A stretch of DNA of 64,000 nt, taken from positions 1,293,975 to 1,357,974 of the forward strand of contig CM030943.1 of NCBI GenBank assembly GCA_018136815.1, in the 5' to 3' direction. Both the position numbers and the translations under genes were made by a program. Shown here in pieces: positions 60,512 to 64,000 of this stretch. Position 1 is the stretch's first letter. Every line of letters starts with the position of its first letter. The DNA is from Isochrysis galbana. Its lineage: Eukaryota > Haptophyta > Isochrysidales > Isochrysidaceae. The notes under the pieces are model-generated. The model saw nothing but the letters and a program-made list of their open reading frames with translations. It did no database searches and had not been told where the DNA came from.

Positions 60512-63238
60512 TCACACCCGTTCTCCCATTTGATTCTCCAAGCCTGGCGGATATAAACCCCTCGGGTTCGGACCATCTTTCGAAGGTATCCCACTTCGGG
60601 GGATGCCACCCACGTGTGACGACTCCTCGTGCTCACCTGCCGCCGCACTCCCATCGTGCCGCTCCGCCACATCCACAGTCTCGTCCGTACTCACAATCTG
60701 GGCAGTGCCGGTCTGATCGACGGCCCTACTCAATGAGACGGACGAGTGCCTGCGCAACTCGGGACTGCAGCTGGCCCCAACATTGACAGGTATCAGAGGG
60801 ACCTCTACCGGCTCGGCGCCTTGCAGCATTGTTTTGAGGTCGCCGCGACCAACTCGCCCATTGCCATCGATGTCCATCTTGTGAAACAGCTTGAGGAATG
60901 GCTTCACCTGCGTGGGTGTAGCGTCGAGGGAGGCCAGCAGGGATGTGGGATGTTGGCCGGATGCAAGAGCAAGGACATTCGGCTCACGCCTCCAGGTGTG
61001 GGATGGAGTGAGCATTTGCACGCGTGAATTATCACCTGCTTGTGTGAGATAATCCCCAGCTCAATGAGCATGGCGAACGCGAACTCGAGGTCATGCAGGC
61101 CCTCGCCGTCTCTTTCCATGTACGGTCGCAGAGTTTTGGCATGCTGCAGCAGAGTCTCAACAAGATTCGGGTCTAGCCGACGATTCAGTTGGCGCATCTA
61201 GTAGAGGGGCAGGGTGGTAGGCTCATGTGCAATGTGGGGTTGTAGCGCAGGACGGTGTTACGGCAGTGTGCTCAAGTGTAGCGTGCGTTGGCTGAGCAAG
61301 GCAGCCACCTGAGCGAGCGCATCCGATCGCTCTTTAGTAATGCGGGAATTTGTTGCCAAGATGTCTGCGAGTCCACACACGGAGAGAACTATGTGGAAAA
61401 CTGCCCAAAGGCGCCCTCGCTGGGTGGTGACGGAGACATCACCGTAGCCGACAGTGGTCGCCGTGACCTGGGAGCAGGGGGCGGGCAGGCGGGTGGAAGA
61501 TAGGATCATGGGCAGCGCTTGAAGGCAGCTAATTCACAAGGGAGTTCGATGACGCAGACACTCCTGGCTAGGCCATGCGATGGCGACAAGAGATGAAACG
61601 CACAATGCAATGATAGAGCCATAGCCAGTATGTTCCCTCGGGCTCGATGGCAACGAAAACGGCTGCCGAGGTCAACTGGATGGTCCACCATAATAGGATG
61701 GAAGGAAGCAGGTTTTTAGGATAGAAGATGAGCGGATGCCTTGGTGCCCGAAAGTCTGCCTCGCCATCGCCGTTGATGTCAATGCCAGTGGGGGGAAACA
61801 TGCGATCGAGCACGCGCCGGCCGAAGGAGGAGATTGGCGTTGTGAAAGATATCACCACCGTCGAAATCTTCGGGAAAATAGCGACGATTCCGACGAGGAT
61901 AAAGCAGATGGTAAACACCTGTGGTACAAGTGAAACGGCTTACGCTGTGTGCTTGGCGGAGACGAGCGCGCACATTGTTACGCAATGGTCACAGAGAAGG
62001 AGAGGCAGGGCCGCAGTCTCATCGTCGCACAAATGCGTGAGCCGGCATGATTTGCAAGAAGCCGCAAGCAACGCAGCGTTGATGACGGCTCAGTGAAGGT
62101 GGAATCCCTCGCTGGCGCACCTTCATCCCCGGGTCGGAAGGTGTGAGATCCCCGTATCCGACGGTCGAAATGGTCACAACACTGAAGTAGAGGGCGTCAA
62201 CCACTGTCCATCCACACTGACCAAGTTCATCCTGCGTTTGCGCGAGCAAGGAGGTCGCATCGCGAACGGGGCAGTTGCTGACCGCGAATGCAAATCCGAA
62301 GCGGGATGATATGCTCGTACGCTCCATCGAGGACACGCACAGTCAGTGTCGAGCCCAGGAACTTTCCAACCACCAATCCCAGAGCCTATCCCTTTTGCGC
62401 CCGAGTGCGTTCAACTGTGATGGCTTGACCAAATCTTCATTTTTGGCCATCAAACCGACGTCTTCGTCTAACGACGTCTAGATGCATGGCTGCTGACTGC
62501 TTGGTCCACAACCATCGCCTATTACGTGAGTCACACCAGGTGTCGCGCACCTGAGTCGCTCCATTGATGATTATGGGCGTTGTGTCATTGCCGATATAGC
62601 ATTCCATAACGGCTTCTGAGACTTCACTCCGGCAATAGTAGTCAGACTCGCCTTCGTGTCAAGGCGACGGGAAGTCGTCGGAAACGGCAACGTCGTGTCA
62701 AGACCACGCGCTGAGGGCTCTTTCCTTATGCACTTGGCGTACGCATTGACAGGACTTCGGCCCTGCCCTCATCTCTCAGTTGGGGAAGCAATCGGGCCTC
62801 ACCTCTTAGGAAGACGCCGATGCCAATGAAGACGAACGCGGTGAGAACGAGCGCTTTGATTATCTCACCGATCGCAGCTTTCGGGATTCCGGTGTACCGG
62901 GCAACGGCAGTTTTGACCGCACTCAACTGCCTCTTGAGCAGGTTAGAGGTGGGCTGTCTATTATATTTGGAGATGGCGGGGGTGATGTGGTCTGTCGAAA
63001 TACGGTCGTCGGCGATGAGGACGTCAGCGATGCCGGTGGCTACGTTGGCGAGCACGCCCTCTACCGCTCTGAGCCCGATGCGCAGCTTCGACTCCTCGGG
63101 CTGGAGCGTGGAGGTGTCGGAGCCGCAGTCAGAGAAGGGCTGCGTGGGCTGCACACACACGTGCGCCAACTCGAACACCGCCGGCAGCGGCGGCTCGCAG
63201 CCATCCGGCTCGGACGAATCGGACATGCGTAGAGACAT
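60512..63238 (-). CDS. Two-pore (TPK-type) K+ channel with EF-hand
   Basis: At least six exons on the minus strand from the ATG at 63238. Exon 1 encodes a cytosolic N-terminus and the first TM helix (IIKALVLTAFVFIGIGVFL). Exon 2, ending at 62121, has pore 1 with DALYFSVVTISTVGYGDLTP. Exon 3 (61918-61604) continues MK|VFTICFILVGIVAIF, a DINGDGEAD loop that resembles a Ca-binding site, and the TM helix before pore 2. Exon 4 (from 61467) has pore 2 VTATTVGYGDVSVTT. Exon 5 (61197-61036) and exon 6 (60907-60512) form the C-terminus with the EF-hand FHKMDIDGNGRVGRGDLKTML. Both TVGYGD filters are intact. Two pores plus EF-hands is the plan of plant vacuolar TPK channels, Ca-regulated K+ release channels. 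The borders of exons 1/2 and 4/5 were not resolved. Confidence 0.88.
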
Positions 63239-64000
63239 GGAGTAGGAGGCGCGCGCGCGGGGGGGGGGGGGGCGGGGGGGAAGAGAGGAAGGAAGGCAGA
63301 GATAGCAAAGGGAGGGAGGAGCGAAAGCGAGTGAGCAGGAGCGCGCGCGAGAGGGAGCGGGGCAAGAAGAGAGCAGATGGGGCGAGAGTGAAGGCGGCGG
63401 GTGGTGGAGGAGAGAGAGAACAAAACCACCATTCTAAGGGAAAGAAGAGAGGCTGGATCTCGAGAGAAGAAAGGAAGGAAGCTCTCTCTTCCTCACGACA
63501 CCGGCCCCCCCATCCAACAGCCTCTCGCTCTCCGGTCGAGTGGGGGGGAGAGAGAGAGAGTACCTGGTAGTCGAATCAAAGGACAACATCATCATCATCT
63601 CGAGCATGAATTCGTTTAGAAGGGAGGAGACCCCCCCCCCCCCTCCCACCACTGTCTGAGGATATGAAGAACTCGCCGCCACACAGAAAGAAGAAGGCGC
63701 GCGGTATATCAGGAAAGATACAAGCGAGCGTCCACCTACTTGAATATGAATCTAGGAGATCTCTGCAGAGAACACAAGCTTACTCAATGTGTGAGAGACG
63801 CTGCTGAGACTACTACAGAATGTGCTGCGATGTGAGAGAGAGACGCCTTCCGACGACAATATGGAAGAGAACAACCTTCTTAGCAGGAGTACTCGCTCCA
63901 TGTGAGAGACGCTGAGACTGCGCGCTCCGCACATCTCTCGGCGGATCCTCCGTCCCCCCCCCCTTCGAGCGCCACAGTGATGCGGAGCGCAGCGCGGAAA
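63239..64000. other. Upstream region of the K+ channel, low complexity
   Basis: G and purine-rich tracts (63260-63560), a C run at about 63630, and agagacgctgctgagac-type words repeated with variation at 63785-63920. No gene seen. Confidence 0.5.

Overview
The window is nuclear DNA of a eukaryotic microbe, most likely a flagellated alga. The evidence is GT-AG introns inside most recognisable genes, GC-rich coding sequence, long homopolymer (C/G) and CT runs, LTR and LINE retrotransposon remains, and a meckelin (TMEM67) gene, which implies a cilium or flagellum. BspA/DUF285-type surface repeats, a TauE/SafE transporter and a two-pore K+ channel with EF-hand also fit an algal protist. A haptophyte is my best guess, but I cannot prove the lineage. 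A run of exactly 100 N at 10904-11003 is an assembly gap that cuts two genes.

Layout. 1-2.1 kb: repeats and low complexity. 3.1-5.5 kb: four-exon C2H2 zinc-finger gene (+). 6.6-8.4 kb: a large imperfect palindrome (fold-back element). 9.2-9.9 kb: VOC/glyoxalase-fold protein (-). 10.4 kb to the gap: 3-hydroxyisobutyryl-CoA-hydrolase-like crotonase (+). Gap to 13.7 kb: meckelin (-), C-terminal part lost in the gap. 13.8-19.0 kb: an island of unfamiliar genes with short AT-rich direct repeats: a small two-TM protein, a BspA-like protein, an acidic protein and an unknown protein with Cys pairs. 19.6-20.4 kb: element carrying a broken cytochrome b561 fragment. 20.7-21.9 kb: LTR-like sequence. 22.3-24.0 kb: five-exon CCCH/RS/GY-rich RNA-binding protein (+). 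25.2-26.0 kb: ApaG-domain protein (+). 26.4-29.8 kb: composite inverted-repeat element with ankyrin remains, two unknown ORFs and a nested element. 30.1-32.1 kb: TauE/SafE transporter (-). 33.5-37.5 kb: broken Ty3/gypsy-type retroelement. 37.6-38.7 kb: glycosyltransferase-like gene (+). 39.6-41.4 kb and 49.1-51.6 kb: two copies of a repeat family, the second joined to a LINE reverse transcriptase. 41.68-42.82 kb: DNA transposon with perfect TIRs and a 7-bp target duplication. 43.1-43.5 kb: PDZ protein (+). 44.6-48.1 kb: four-exon coiled-coil protein (-). 52.2-53.4 kb: a second island with two more two-TM genes, head to head. 54.1-56.0 kb: SRPK-type kinase (+). 59.2-59.8 kb: conserved-looking hypothetical (+). 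60.5-63.2 kb: two-pore K+ channel (-).

The host genes are unrelated housekeeping, signalling and membrane genes with no operon logic. The SRPK kinase and the RS-rich CCCH protein could both act in splicing, but they lie 30 kb apart and that is coincidence as far as the sequence shows. The most novel signal is a three-member family of small two-TM proteins (at 14.8, 52.3 and 52.8 kb) sharing an M-x-VY start and a C-terminal RF-x-KT-x2-M-x-LT motif, always in repeat-bounded islands. Next is a TIR element family that has picked up a cytochrome b561 fragment. Splice sites were read by eye. Where reading frame and GT-AG agree on both sides I give exact positions; elsewhere I say so.
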